DNA from: Desulfosudis oleivorans
GTDB lineage: Bacteria > Desulfobacterota > Desulfobacteria > Desulfobacterales > SURF-7
Direction: 5' to 3'
Length of the DNA stretch: 64,000 bases
Assembly (NCBI GenBank): GCA_020723325.1
Contig: DYJD01000003.1
Location: forward strand, 103,822-167,821
Below the pieces are notes generated by a model that was given only the letters and a program-made list of their open reading frames with translations, had not been told where the DNA came from and did no database searches. Numbering within the stretch: position 1 is the stretch's first letter; each line of letters begins with the position of its first letter. A program made the position numbers and the translations under genes. This document shows positions 38,209 through 47,743 of the stretch, one piece after another.

Positions 38209-39273
38209 TTATGCTTCCTCCATCCGCCGGGGACTTGGGTCCGGTCCAGCAGCCTTTGGCCGGCCGGGACGGGCTATGCCGGTCCAACCCAGGAGGCCGG
38301 CGCCAAGGCCGCAAAGTCCCAAGCCGAAGGCGGTGCCCACCGAGATGATCTGGAAATGATACATGAGGGGGCTGTCGTCAGGCCTGACCGCTGCCAGGGC
38401 TTTGAACAGCACCCATTGATTCCGGGCGATTTCCGGATTTTTCACAATGATCAGCAAGCCGATGAACTGGCCGATAAAAAACTGGACCACCAACAAAATT
38501 AAAGTGATCCAGGTCAGGATTTTCAAAAGCGCCGGCAGGGTGGTGCCGCCTTGGCGCACCAGCGCGGCGATGGCGATGATGCCGGTGGTCATATAACAGA
38601 CAGCCTCAAGCAAGGCCAAGACTACCTGGTTTTGATGAAATTTGCTCCACCAGAACAGGCCCAGCACCAGCAATAATCCGAAAAGAAGCATGTGGATGGT
38701 GACTTTGACGGTTTTTTGCGACAGGGCCGCCGGCTGCGGCGGCGGAAGCCGGCGGCTGGAATCCCCCGCAGGTCCGCCGGATCCAGGCGGGTTCAATCCG
38801 GCCTGGGCCGCGTGGATCAAGGGACTCAGCCGGTTGATCACTTTGCGGGCCTTGCGCAGGCGGCCCAGGGCCGCCAGTTTTTCCGTTTGCACGGCGGTTT
38901 TCAGATGGCAGGCGCAAGTGGGGCCGAAAAGGACATTGATGACCAGCAGTAAAAAGAAAAAGGCGGCCATGACCCAGAAGATCAAGGCGATTTCCTTATC
39001 CAGGGACGCGGTCGGCAGCAGGCACAGGCCGATCAATATTCCGCAGATCAAATTGAAAATCCGGCCCTCGGATGTTTTACGCAGCAGCAAGGCCTGGATG
39101 TCTTTGAAATAAAAGCGTTTGTAATCCTCATAATAGTTGTGGGAGCGCAAAAGCAACAAATGATCAGGACCCAGCCAAAGACGTTCATAACCGAAAAAAC
39201 GTCTTTTTTTCCCAGGCAGACGTTGGTAAGGAGTAGCAGTGGTATCTGGTTTGCCCATGGCGGAGTCGTCCAT
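38209..39273 (-). CDS. Hypothetical multi-pass membrane protein
   Basis: MDDSAMGKPDTTATPYQRLPGKKRRFFGYERLWLGPDHLLLLRSHNYYEDYKRFYFKDIQAL; start trimmed so it no longer overlaps the upstream gene. Confidence 0.75.
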   Translation of the reverse strand: MDDSAMGKPDTTATPYQRLPGKKRRFFGYERLWLGPDHLLLLRSHNYYEDYKRFYFKDIQALLLRKTSEGRIFNLICGILIGLCLLPTASLDKEIALIFWVMAAFFFLLLVINVLFGPTCACHLKTAVQTEKLAALGRLRKARKVINRLSPLIHAAQAGLNPPGSGGPAGDSSRRLPPPQPAALSQKTVKVTIHMLLFGLLLVLGLFWWSKFHQNQVVLALLEAVCYMTTGIIAIAALVRQGGTTLPALLKILTWITLILLVVQFFIGQFIGLLIIVKNPEIARNQWVLFKALAAVRPDDSPLMYHFQIISVGTAFGLGLCGLGAGLLGWTGIARPGRPKAAGPDPSPRRMEEA

Positions 39274-39275
39274 TT

Positions 39276-39839
39276 TCAGTCGCGTAACAGAAAATATACA
39301 CCGGTCAGCCAGCCGCCCAATTGGGCGGCGCTGATGATCAAGGCCGCCACGTACCGGATTTTGGTTCGGCGGATGATGCTGCCGGGTGCATTCCAATAAC
39401 GCAGCGCCGTGTAGATGGCAATGGGGGCGGTGATCAGGGTGAGATAAAAAAGGAGCAGGGGATACAGCGCCAGTCCCAGGGCGATGCTGTCATACAATAC
39501 CCGGTGGTTTTCCAGGTTGCGGAAAACGTTTTTTTTCCTGCCGGAAGCCAGGCAGGCCGGGCAAAAATGGCCGCCCTCCATTGCCATGTCGCATAAATCA
39601 CAGAGAAACCGGCCGCAACGGCCGCAGGGTACCACGGCTTTTTTATGGGGGTGGTAAAAGCAACCGGCCTCGTTGGAAGCAGCGGCGGTCGGGTTGCTTA
39701 AAATTCCGTTTCCATCTTTGTAAAAAGCCGGGAAGACCTCCGTCTGCAAGAGGGCCCGGCAATGGCCGCAAGGCTGCAATGTTTTGGTATTGAAAGCGGA
39801 ACCGGCCACAGGCGTGTGGCATTTGCTGCAAAGCATCAT
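39276..39839 (-). CDS. B-box-type zinc-finger membrane protein
   Basis: MMLCSKCHTPV...CFYHPHKKAVVPCGRCGRFLCDLCDMAMEGGHFCPAC followed by TM segments. Confidence 0.78.
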   Translation of the reverse strand: MMLCSKCHTPVAGSAFNTKTLQPCGHCRALLQTEVFPAFYKDGNGILSNPTAAASNEAGCFYHPHKKAVVPCGRCGRFLCDLCDMAMEGGHFCPACLASGRKKNVFRNLENHRVLYDSIALGLALYPLLLFYLTLITAPIAIYTALRYWNAPGSIIRRTKIRYVAALIISAAQLGGWLTGVYFLLRD

Positions 39840-39894
39840 CTCCCTTCCCTTCCGGACCCATGTTCTGGCTTGTCGGATGAGGGTGATCCGAACA

Positions 39895-40647
39895 TCAGGA
39901 CCGTATCACCCGGGTATTGCAAATGCGATCATGCAAGGCGCGCTTTTCCGAATCAAAGGCCGCCATGATATAGCCGATGCAGAGGATTATGCTGCTGAGC
40001 AGTTCGGCGAAAAACCGCCCCAGGGCCCTGGGATAGCTGATGGGGCGTCTGTCCGGCTGGACCACCGTAAGACCGCAGGCCATTTTTCCGGGAGTGGCGC
40101 TGTAGCGACCCAGAAAAAAAGTGATATAAGCGGCGTTGATCAGCAATTGAAAAAAAGACATGATCAGGCTGGAAGCAATGGCCGCTTCCGGCTGATCGGA
40201 AAAATCCAGGGCAATTCCAGCTAAAAACCCGACCAATAGATAAACAAACCATAAAATGATCCCATCGATCATTTTGGCGCCAAAGCGGATCCAAAAGCCG
40301 GCATAGGTCAGGAGCCCCTGGGGCTGAACGCCTTCCTTGATTTTTTGGGCAAAACGCGGTTTGCAGTCGGCGCAGACCCAGATGTTTTCATATTGGATCA
40401 TTTCCGTTTGCGGGTGCGGGCGGCCGCATTCCGAGCAATTTGTCAGGTCGGCTGCGGCAAGGGCCGGCGGAGCTGCTTTGAATTGGGGATAACGGTCCCG
40501 GACGGCACTGAAAGGCTTCCAATCCGTGAGATCCGCATTCCAGACCAGGGTGCTTGCGGTAATTTCGCCTTTGCCGATCAGGTCGCTGAATTCGCCTTCT
40601 GTGAAAGGACCGACCTGCTTCCTGTCCTTGGCATAGTACCATTCCAT
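39895..40647 (-). CDS. GYF_2 (DUF4339) plus RDD family membrane protein
   Basis: MEWYYAKDRKQVGPFTEGEFSDLIGKGEITASTLVWNADLTDWKPFSAV (GYF_2), then CSECG/CADC zinc pairs and an RDD region (GFWIRFGAKMIDGIILWFVYLLVGF...PGKMACGLTVVQPD). Confidence 0.88.
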   Translation of the reverse strand: MEWYYAKDRKQVGPFTEGEFSDLIGKGEITASTLVWNADLTDWKPFSAVRDRYPQFKAAPPALAAADLTNCSECGRPHPQTEMIQYENIWVCADCKPRFAQKIKEGVQPQGLLTYAGFWIRFGAKMIDGIILWFVYLLVGFLAGIALDFSDQPEAAIASSLIMSFFQLLINAAYITFFLGRYSATPGKMACGLTVVQPDRRPISYPRALGRFFAELLSSIILCIGYIMAAFDSEKRALHDRICNTRVIRS

Positions 40648-40702
40648 TTTTCCCCCGTTATTTCGATGGATTAAATAATTATAGCCAACGCCGGCCAACA
40701 AA

Positions 40703-41716
40703 TCAAGGACAAATCTTGGAAATACTCCTGGAATACACATCAGCCTCCAGGCTGTCCTGTTTCCCAGCTTTTAAATAGTGGTAGCCGGCGGCGGCGATCA
40801 TGGCGGCATTATCGCCGCAAAGACTCAGGGGCGGGATGCAGACAGAACAGCCCGCTTGACCTGCCTGGGCCTGGATGCGCGCCCGAAGTCCCTGATTGGC
40901 CGCAACGCCGCCGGCAACGGCAAGCTGCCGGCAGTTTTTTACCTTGGCAGCCTGGATGAGTTTATAGCACAACACATCCACCACCGCTTCCTGAAAACCG
41001 GCGGCAATGTCGTTGATTTTTTGTCTATAGGTGTCCGGATGGTCGAGGATATAGCGATTCACGGCGCTTTTCAGGCCGCTGAAGCTGAAGTCAAAGGCGG
41101 ATTTGTCCAAATAGGGCCGTGGAAAATGGATGGCCGCGGGATTTCCCTGGGCCGCCAGCCGGTCGATGACGCCGCCGCCCGGGTAGCCGAGCTCGAGCAT
41201 TTTGGCCACCTTGTCATAGGCTTCGCCGGCGGCGTCATCGCGGGTTTGACCTAGGAGGATGAAATCCGTATGGGAGCGGACATGATAAATACCGGTATGC
41301 CCGCCGGAGGCTAGCAGAACCACAAAGGGAAACAGGGGCGGGGTTGAGGTGGAAAGGAAAAGGGAATGAATATGTCCTTCCAGATGATCGACTCCCACCC
41401 AGGGAATCTTGCGGGCATAGGCCAGGGCTTTGGCAAAGGTGAAGCCGACCAGCAGGGAGCCGATCAGGCCGGGCCCCTTGGTCACGGCAACGGCTTGAAC
41501 TTGTGACAGGCTAAGGCCGGCTTGGCGGACAGCCGCATCCACCACCGGCACGATGGCTTCCACATGTTTGCGGGAGGCGAGTTCAGGCACAACGCCCCCA
41601 TAGGCGCGGTGCAGTTCGATTTGGGAGGATACCACCGAGGATAAAATCGTGGTCCCGTCTGCTACCAAGGCAGCGGCGGTTTCATCACATGAGGATTCGA
41701 TGCCGAGGAGGATCAT
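40703..41716 (-). CDS. tsaD: tRNA N6-adenosine threonylcarbamoyltransferase TsaD
   Basis: MILLGIESSCDETAAALVADG; VPELASRKHVEAIVPVVDAAV; VAVTKGPGLIGSLLVG; GVDHLEGHIHS; VAGGVAANQGLR. Confidence 0.98.
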   Translation of the reverse strand: MILLGIESSCDETAAALVADGTTILSSVVSSQIELHRAYGGVVPELASRKHVEAIVPVVDAAVRQAGLSLSQVQAVAVTKGPGLIGSLLVGFTFAKALAYARKIPWVGVDHLEGHIHSLFLSTSTPPLFPFVVLLASGGHTGIYHVRSHTDFILLGQTRDDAAGEAYDKVAKMLELGYPGGGVIDRLAAQGNPAAIHFPRPYLDKSAFDFSFSGLKSAVNRYILDHPDTYRQKINDIAAGFQEAVVDVLCYKLIQAAKVKNCRQLAVAGGVAANQGLRARIQAQAGQAGCSVCIPPLSLCGDNAAMIAAAGYHYLKAGKQDSLEADVYSRSISKICP

Positions 41717-41731
41717 GGGCCGGCGATGACT

Positions 41732-42790
41732 TCAGCAGACTGTGGATTTCAACCATTTGACCTGGGTTTTGGAAGTTTTTCTTTCTACGACCTGGCCGAT
41801 GATGGCGGCGGTTTCTCCCATGCCGGTCAAGCGTTCAAGGGCATCCTGGGCCGAATCCTCCGGTACCACGGCGATCATGCCGATGCCGTTGTTGAAAGTC
41901 CGCAGCATTTCCGCTTCCGAGATTTTGCCGGCTTGTTGCAGGAATTCAAAAATCGGCGGAATCTTCCATGAGCCTTTTTCAATTTCAACTTTGCAGGCCT
42001 GGGGTAAAACCCGGATGATATTGTCCGGAATGCCGCCGCCGGTGATATGGGCAAGACCGTGGATGGGTAGAACTTTTATTAGTCTTAGGACCATTTCCGA
42101 ATAAATCCGGGTGGGCTCCAGTAATTCCTCCCCCAGGCTGCGCCCGAACTCGGGAATGTAATCGTCAATTTTAAGGTTGAGCTTTTCAAAACAGATTTTG
42201 CGGATCAGGGAAAAACCATTGCTGTGGACCCCGCTGGAGGCGATGCCGATGAGTTTGTGGCCCACCCGGATTTCAGACCCGTCGATGATCTTGCTGTTGT
42301 CCACGATGCCCACGGCAAAACCGGCCAAGTCATATTCCCCTTCTTTATATATACCGGGCATTTCAGCGGTTTCTCCGCCGATCAAGGCACAGTTGGCGCG
42401 CCGGCAGCCTTCGGCTATGCCTTTGATGATATCTGTGCCCACCTGGGTATCCAGTTTGCCGACGGAAAAGTAGTCCAGGAAAAATAACGGTTTGGCCCCT
42501 TGAACCGCCACGTCGTTCACGCACATGGCCACCAGATCGATGCCGATGGTGTCATGTTTGTTCATCATGATGGAAATTTTGAGCTTGGTGCCCACCCCGT
42601 CGGTGGAGCTGACCAGTACCGGCCGTTCCAAATTGGCCAGATTCAACGAGAATAATCCGCCGAACCCGCCGATTTCCCCCATGACGCCTGAACGCGGCGT
42701 TTTTTCGGCGATTTCCTTGATGGTTTTTACAAAATTGTTGGCTTTGTCAATATCAACACCAGCATCTGCATAACTCAGCGGCTCACTCAT
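41732..42790 (-). CDS. purM: Phosphoribosylformylglycinamidine cyclo-ligase
   Basis: SYADAGVDIDKANNFVKTIK; STDGVGTKLKISIMMNKHDTIGIDLVAMCVNDVAVQGAKPLFFLDYF; LIGGETAEMPGIY. Confidence 0.98.
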   Translation of the reverse strand: MSEPLSYADAGVDIDKANNFVKTIKEIAEKTPRSGVMGEIGGFGGLFSLNLANLERPVLVSSTDGVGTKLKISIMMNKHDTIGIDLVAMCVNDVAVQGAKPLFFLDYFSVGKLDTQVGTDIIKGIAEGCRRANCALIGGETAEMPGIYKEGEYDLAGFAVGIVDNSKIIDGSEIRVGHKLIGIASSGVHSNGFSLIRKICFEKLNLKIDDYIPEFGRSLGEELLEPTRIYSEMVLRLIKVLPIHGLAHITGGGIPDNIIRVLPQACKVEIEKGSWKIPPIFEFLQQAGKISEAEMLRTFNNGIGMIAVVPEDSAQDALERLTGMGETAAIIGQVVERKTSKTQVKWLKSTVC

Positions 42791-42985
42791 GGTATCTCCC
42801 CAATTGAATCCTGTGGTTGCTGTTTTGAAAGCGATGAAAAAACTAAAACGATTCCTTGGAAATGTCAAAACAATTATTTTTCTAAAGGTTCGCGATATTG
42901 CCTTTTTCAAAAAAATGAGGGAAGATAAAAAGATATGGAAAACGAATAATGCAAATAAAATATGGTTTGTTTATAAGGGGACGGC

Positions 42986-44299
42986 ATGAAAGAAATTAAA
43001 GTGGGGTTGCTCGGTTGCGGGACGGTTGGAACCGGCGTGGCTAAATTGCTCATGGAGAACAGGGATCTTATCCGCGCCCGCTTGGGCGCCGACTTGCGCC
43101 TAAAATACGTTGCCGATATTGATACCAAAACGGATCGCGGCATCCGCTTTGACGAGGGGGTTTTCATATCCGACGGCCGACAGGTGATCAATGATCCGGA
43201 CATCGACATCGTGGTGGAAATGATCGGCGGAGAAACCATTGCCAAGGATTTTATTCTGCAGGCCATTCAAAACGGCAAGCATGTGGTCACGGCCAATAAA
43301 AAATTGTTGGCGGCCCAAGGCAACGCCATTATCAAAGCGGCTGCAGCCAAAGGGGTGGATATTGGCTTTGAAGCCAGTGTGGGCGGATGCATGCCCATCA
43401 TCAAAACCATGCGGGAGGCCCTGGTGGGCAACCGCATTCAATCCATGGTGGGTATATTAAACGGGACCTGCAATTATATTCTCACCCAGATCACCGACAC
43501 GGGCATATCCTTTGAGGAGGCCCTGGCCCAGGCCCAGGCCAATGGTTTTGCCGAAGCCGATCCCAGCTTGGATGTGGACGGCCATGATACAGCCCATAAA
43601 CTCGCCATTCTCATGGCCCTGGCTTTTGGCATGGAAATCAATCTAAAGGACATCTATCTGGAAGGCATCACCAATATCACCCCCATGGATATCGAATTTG
43701 CCGGCGAGTGCGGTTATCGCATCAAATTGCTGGCCATCAGCAAAATGGTGGGGGCGGCCTTGGAGGCCAGGGTGCATCCGGCCATGATTCCGGTGGACAA
43801 TATGCTCGCCCATGTGAATCAATCCCTGAATGCCGTAACCGTCAGCGGTGACGCCGTGGGCGACATCCTGCTGTACGGCCGCGGGGCCGGCATGTTGCCC
43901 ACGGCCAGCGCGGTGATCAGCGATCTGGTGGACATTGCCCGCAATCAATTGCTGGGCGTGCGCAACCGTGTGCCCATGCTTTCTTATCAAAATGAGAATA
44001 TCCGGCCAATACCCGTGCGGCCCATTGACCAGATCAGCACCCACTACTACTTCCGCTTCTCGGCGGCGGATCATCCGGGGGTGCTGTCCAAAATCGCCGG
44101 GGTCCTGGGCGATTGCGGCATCAGCATCCAGTCGGTCCATCAGAAAGGGCGGAAGGTCAAAGGGGCTGTGCCCATTGTCATGCTGACCCATAAGGCCCGG
44201 GAGGCCGATGTGCGCAAGGCCTTGGGAATAATCAGTTCCCTGGAAGTGATCAAAGACGCGCCGGTGCTGATCCGCATTGAGGGGGGCGAAGATGAATAA
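42986..44299 (+). CDS. hom: Homoserine dehydrogenase (with C-terminal ACT domain)
   Basis: KVGLLGCGTVGTGVAKLL; VVTANKKLLA; ILNGTCNYILTQ; GFAEADPSLDVDGHDTAHKLAIL; YYFRFSAADHPGVLSKIAGVLGDCGISIQSVHQ. Confidence 0.97.
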   Translation: MKEIKVGLLGCGTVGTGVAKLLMENRDLIRARLGADLRLKYVADIDTKTDRGIRFDEGVFISDGRQVINDPDIDIVVEMIGGETIAKDFILQAIQNGKHVVTANKKLLAAQGNAIIKAAAAKGVDIGFEASVGGCMPIIKTMREALVGNRIQSMVGILNGTCNYILTQITDTGISFEEALAQAQANGFAEADPSLDVDGHDTAHKLAILMALAFGMEINLKDIYLEGITNITPMDIEFAGECGYRIKLLAISKMVGAALEARVHPAMIPVDNMLAHVNQSLNAVTVSGDAVGDILLYGRGAGMLPTASAVISDLVDIARNQLLGVRNRVPMLSYQNENIRPIPVRPIDQISTHYYFRFSAADHPGVLSKIAGVLGDCGISIQSVHQKGRKVKGAVPIVMLTHKAREADVRKALGIISSLEVIKDAPVLIRIEGGEDE

Positions 44300-44912
44300 A
44301 GGTCGCATGAACATCATCTGCTCGGATTTGGAAGGGGTGTTTGTACCGGAAATCTGGATCAATGTGGCGCTCAGGACCGGCATCGAGGAATTGAAACTGA
44401 CCACCCGGGATATCTCCGACTATGACGTTTTGATGAAAAGACGGCTTTCGATTTTAAAGCAACATGGGTTGAAAATCGGCGATATTACGTCGGTCATCGC
44501 TGCCATGGAGCCCCTTGCCGGCGCACGGGAACTGCTTGACTGGATCAGGGGGCGCAGCCAAATCATCGTGGTGTCGGACACCTTCACCCAGTTTGCCGGG
44601 CCCCTGATGAAAAAACTCGGTTGGCCCACCCTGTTTTGCCATACCCTTACCATCGGGCCGGACGGCACCGTGGAAGGCTATAATCTGCGCCAGCCCGAGG
44701 GAAAAAAACGAACTGTTCAGGCCCTGCAGGGCCTGAACTACCGCGTGGTGGCCTTTGGGGATTCCTACAATGATGTGGGCATGCTGCAACAGGCGGAAGT
44801 GGGGATTCTGTTCCGTCCCCCGGAGAATGTCATCCGGGAGTATCCGCAATTCCCGGTTACCCACGACTATACTGCCTTGCGGCAACTGTTGCAGGCAGAG
44901 CTGGATAAATAA
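44292..44912 (+). CDS. thrH: Phosphoserine/homoserine phosphotransferase ThrH
   Basis: MNIICSDLEGVFVPEIWINVA (HAD motif), VVSDTFTQFAGPLMKKLGWPTLFCH, VAFGDSYNDVGML; follows hom. Confidence 0.93.
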   Translation: MNKGRMNIICSDLEGVFVPEIWINVALRTGIEELKLTTRDISDYDVLMKRRLSILKQHGLKIGDITSVIAAMEPLAGARELLDWIRGRSQIIVVSDTFTQFAGPLMKKLGWPTLFCHTLTIGPDGTVEGYNLRQPEGKKRTVQALQGLNYRVVAFGDSYNDVGMLQQAEVGILFRPPENVIREYPQFPVTHDYTALRQLLQAELDK

Positions 44913-44914
44913 AG

Positions 44915-45256
44915 GTGACGGAAAAACCGCTGATTGCCGTGCGCAAGCAATCGCTGGAACTGCTCTTTCAAATTGTTGTCCAGCCGCGCGCTTCCAAGAC
45001 CATGATCGCCGGCCGGCTCGGGGAGGCCCTGAAATTGCGGCTCACCGCGCCGCCGGTGGAGGGCGCCGCCAATACCATGTGTTTGAAATTTCTTTCCAAA
45101 TGGCTGAATGTGCCCAGGTCCGCACTGGCCATTGCAGCGGGCGCAACCTCCCGCCATAAAACCATCTGCCTGCGCTGTTCTGACCAGGAGACCCTTGCAA
45201 AAGAGCATGAGCGGCTGAATCGGCTTTTTACGGATTGCTCTTTGAAACCGGGGTAA
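44915..45256 (+). CDS. DUF167 (YggU) family protein
   Basis: QIVVQPRASKTMIAGRLGEALKLRLTAPPVEGAANTMCLKFLSKWLNVPRSALAIAAGATSRHKTICL. Confidence 0.93.
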   Translation: MTEKPLIAVRKQSLELLFQIVVQPRASKTMIAGRLGEALKLRLTAPPVEGAANTMCLKFLSKWLNVPRSALAIAAGATSRHKTICLRCSDQETLAKEHERLNRLFTDCSLKPG

Positions 45257-45263
45257 ATCGCGA

Positions 45264-45441
45264 AAAAATAAATTCGAATATCGAAATCCGAAATCCGAAA
45301 CAAATTCAAAATTTCAATGACCAAATAACCAAAACAAAAAAACAGCAGCTCCCTGGCCGTATTGTTTGGCTATTTTGTTTTATTTGAGTTTTGGTAATTC
45401 GAATTTGTTTCGTATTTCGATATTCGAATTTCGGATTTTTT
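45264..45441. repeat. Long palindromic element (TTCGAATATCGAAA...TTTCGATATTCGAATTT), copy 2
   Basis: Same arms and AACCAAAACAAAAA sub-arm as 30627-30796; followed by CCGAAACAATGATCAAGGCC (45449-45468), identical to the reverse complement of the left arm of the REP at 18048. Confidence 0.9.
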
Positions 45442-45474
45442 TGACCGACCGAAACAATGATCAAGGCCTATATT

Positions 45475-46155
45475 TCAAGGGTGCTGCTCGGCCAGCAGGA
45501 CCAGGTAATTGTAAATGATGCCGGCGGCTTTGTCTGTAAGGCCCCTGAATTTAAGGCCGATTATTTCATTGCCGACTTCCTTGCGGCTGTTTTGAATGAT
45601 GCCGTTCAACTCGATTTCCCCTTCGATGCCGGGGAACTGGCAATGGAGTTTAAGAGGATTTCCCACCCGTAATTTTGTTTTGGGATTGGGCAGGTATTTG
45701 AAACTGCAACCGCAGCCTTCCTCGCTTAGATCCTTGATAATGCCGTTGCGCTCCGTATTGTTGATGACGATTCTCACCGGAATGACGCAGTCGTTGCGGC
45801 GATAGGAACGGATGGTATGGCTCTGCAGGAATTTGGGGTATACGAACAGGAGCATTTGCACGGGTTTTTCCACAATGTCGATGATCTTGGTGGGAAAGGC
45901 GTAGACCGTGCCGCAGTATAAATATTTGATGATCATATGATTGCCCGGAAAGAGCTTGTGTTTGATCATGGAATAATTGGAGGGCTGGGAGGCGATGAAA
46001 TACTCATTCACCTTGAGTCCGACAAAAATACTGTTGATGGGGATGTTGACATCATCCAGTTCCAGCAGCAGTTTGGTGCCGAGTTCAATGTTGATCTGGA
46101 CGCTTGCTTCCATATTGAGATTCTTGATGCGATCAATATCGTCCATTGCTGTCAC
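45475..46155 (-). CDS. PilZ domain protein with N-terminal YcgR-like flagellar brake domain
   Basis: LGTKLLLELDDVNIPINSIFVGLKVNEYFIASQP...; RRNDCVIPVRIVINNTERNGIIKDLSEEGCGCSF (RxxxR and SxxG-type PilZ pattern). Confidence 0.88.
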   Translation of the reverse strand: MTAMDDIDRIKNLNMEASVQINIELGTKLLLELDDVNIPINSIFVGLKVNEYFIASQPSNYSMIKHKLFPGNHMIIKYLYCGTVYAFPTKIIDIVEKPVQMLLFVYPKFLQSHTIRSYRRNDCVIPVRIVINNTERNGIIKDLSEEGCGCSFKYLPNPKTKLRVGNPLKLHCQFPGIEGEIELNGIIQNSRKEVGNEIIGLKFRGLTDKAAGIIYNYLVLLAEQHP

Positions 46156-46157
46156 AC

Positions 46158-46514
46158 CTATTCCCGCTGCTCAACGGCGCGGATGGCGGATTCGAGATCA
46201 TGAACCAGCCTGCCGCTGTAACTTGACCGCCGGCCGCCTTTTTCCAGAAGCTCCTGATGCTGCCGATCACCCACATGGATGATCTCGGACACGCCCGCGG
46301 TTGTGAGCAGGTCCTGGAGGTCCAGCAACCACTCGGCGTCGCCGGGCTTCATTTTGAAACGGGTGAGATCCACAATGCAGGCAAACCGGGCTTTCAGCCC
46401 CGCAAGGGCCTGTTGCGCGGCTGCGGAAATGGTTCTGCTCTCATCGGCGCGGATCGAACCGGTCAACGTAATGTACAGCCTGTTTTCCCCCTGATCTACC
46501 CTGATTTCATGCAT
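46158..46514 (-). CDS. STAS-like domain protein
   Basis: RLYITLTGSIRADESRTISAAAQQALAGLKARFACIVDLTRFKMKPGDAEWLLDLQDLLTTAGVSEIIHVGD; adjacent to the PilZ gene. Confidence 0.7.
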   Translation of the reverse strand: MHEIRVDQGENRLYITLTGSIRADESRTISAAAQQALAGLKARFACIVDLTRFKMKPGDAEWLLDLQDLLTTAGVSEIIHVGDRQHQELLEKGGRRSSYSGRLVHDLESAIRAVEQRE

Positions 46515-46724
46515 GGCCGCGACCTGTTCGCCGATTGAATGGATTTTCGATTGAATACAAGCATGTTATTTACCAAATCCAGGGAAAAGTCAAGTCGGCG
46601 GGAAATATTACAGTCTGCCTTTGATATTGCGGACAACAATCTACTTGCGAAACCAAGATCGAATTTATATACCTCGAAAGAATATTTTTACAACCGGAGA
46701 CAGGGGACCAAGACGAACGAAACG

Positions 46725-47708
46725 ATGAAGACAATAAAGCAAATGGTATTTTGGGCGATTCTAATTTGTATCAATCTCGCCGTACTCGAAATTGTGCTTT
46801 CACTTTTCTATTTTCAAAACAATTGCGAATCTTCCCTGGCCCTTGCTCATTACTGGCATAAAGCGAAACAATATTTGCAAAATAGAATAACCGTCGTGCC
46901 TGTGGGGATTTGGCAGGATGACCCCAAATTCGGCTATTCTCACAGGGCAAATACAAAAGGATCCCATAGAACTTTGGATTTTAAGGCTAACTACACAATC
47001 GGCGCGGATCAGGAGCGTTATATTTCGCCGCCTGCCAAACCTTTGGGACGGATCTTATTTTTGGGTTGTTCTTTTACATTCGGGCATGGAGTTGATGACC
47101 AAGACAATTATCCGGCTGTTTTGGCAAAAGAATATTGGAAAGATTGGCATATAGTGAATAAAGCGGTCATGGGGTGGGGGACGGCTCATGCCTACCAGCA
47201 GCTTTTGGAGGAAATGGAAAAAAAAAGCCTGCCGTCGTTGGTGATCTATGCCATGTTGCCCCATCACATCACGCGCAACTATATCCGCAAGAGTTGGGTG
47301 GAAACCTTGTCGAAGTTCAAGCGGAAGCATCCGCATTTTGAAATCGTGGGCGGCGAACTTGAATTCAAGGGGGTTATCGATATTTCCCAAAGCCGCGAGG
47401 ACAGCCCGGAACTGCGCAAAAAGGAAATTGAACTGACCATTGCCTTTCTGAACAATATGCAGAAAATTTGTAAAGAAAAAGGTATCCCCTTTTTAGTGAT
47501 TTTGCTTCCCAGCAATCAAGCTGTTTGGCCGGCTGCCGTCATTGCCGCCTTGGCCAAGCATGACATCCAATTCGTGGATATGGCTGAGATGGAAATGAAG
47601 GAAATCTATACCGACCAGCACCCGGCGCCTGCGGAACATCGCAGAATTGCAAAAGTCCTGGCGGATGCAGTCATTCTGGATGTAAAAAATCGGAAAAACG
47701 TAAATTAA
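46725..47708 (+). CDS. SGNH/GDSL-fold hydrolase family, membrane anchored
   Basis: Signal anchor MKTIKQMVFWAILICINLAVLEIVLSLFYF; ILFLGCSFTFGHGVDDQDNYPAVL; C-term TDQHPAPAEHRRIAKVLADAV. Start chosen at ATG 46725. Confidence 0.85.
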   Translation: MKTIKQMVFWAILICINLAVLEIVLSLFYFQNNCESSLALAHYWHKAKQYLQNRITVVPVGIWQDDPKFGYSHRANTKGSHRTLDFKANYTIGADQERYISPPAKPLGRILFLGCSFTFGHGVDDQDNYPAVLAKEYWKDWHIVNKAVMGWGTAHAYQQLLEEMEKKSLPSLVIYAMLPHHITRNYIRKSWVETLSKFKRKHPHFEIVGGELEFKGVIDISQSREDSPELRKKEIELTIAFLNNMQKICKEKGIPFLVILLPSNQAVWPAAVIAALAKHDIQFVDMAEMEMKEIYTDQHPAPAEHRRIAKVLADAVILDVKNRKNVN

Positions 47709-47743
47709 TGAAAAGTTTTTGAAGGCTTACGGGAGATCGGCGG

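Noticed and set aside
39274-39396. N-terminal extension of the 38209 ORF
   Set aside because: Overlaps the upstream B-box gene in another frame; ATG 39273 gives a clean junction.
40648-40740. N-terminal extension of the GYF-RDD ORF into the tsaD 3' end
   Set aside because: The GYF_2 domain starts at MEWYY (40647); the upstream residues overlap tsaD and have no domain character.
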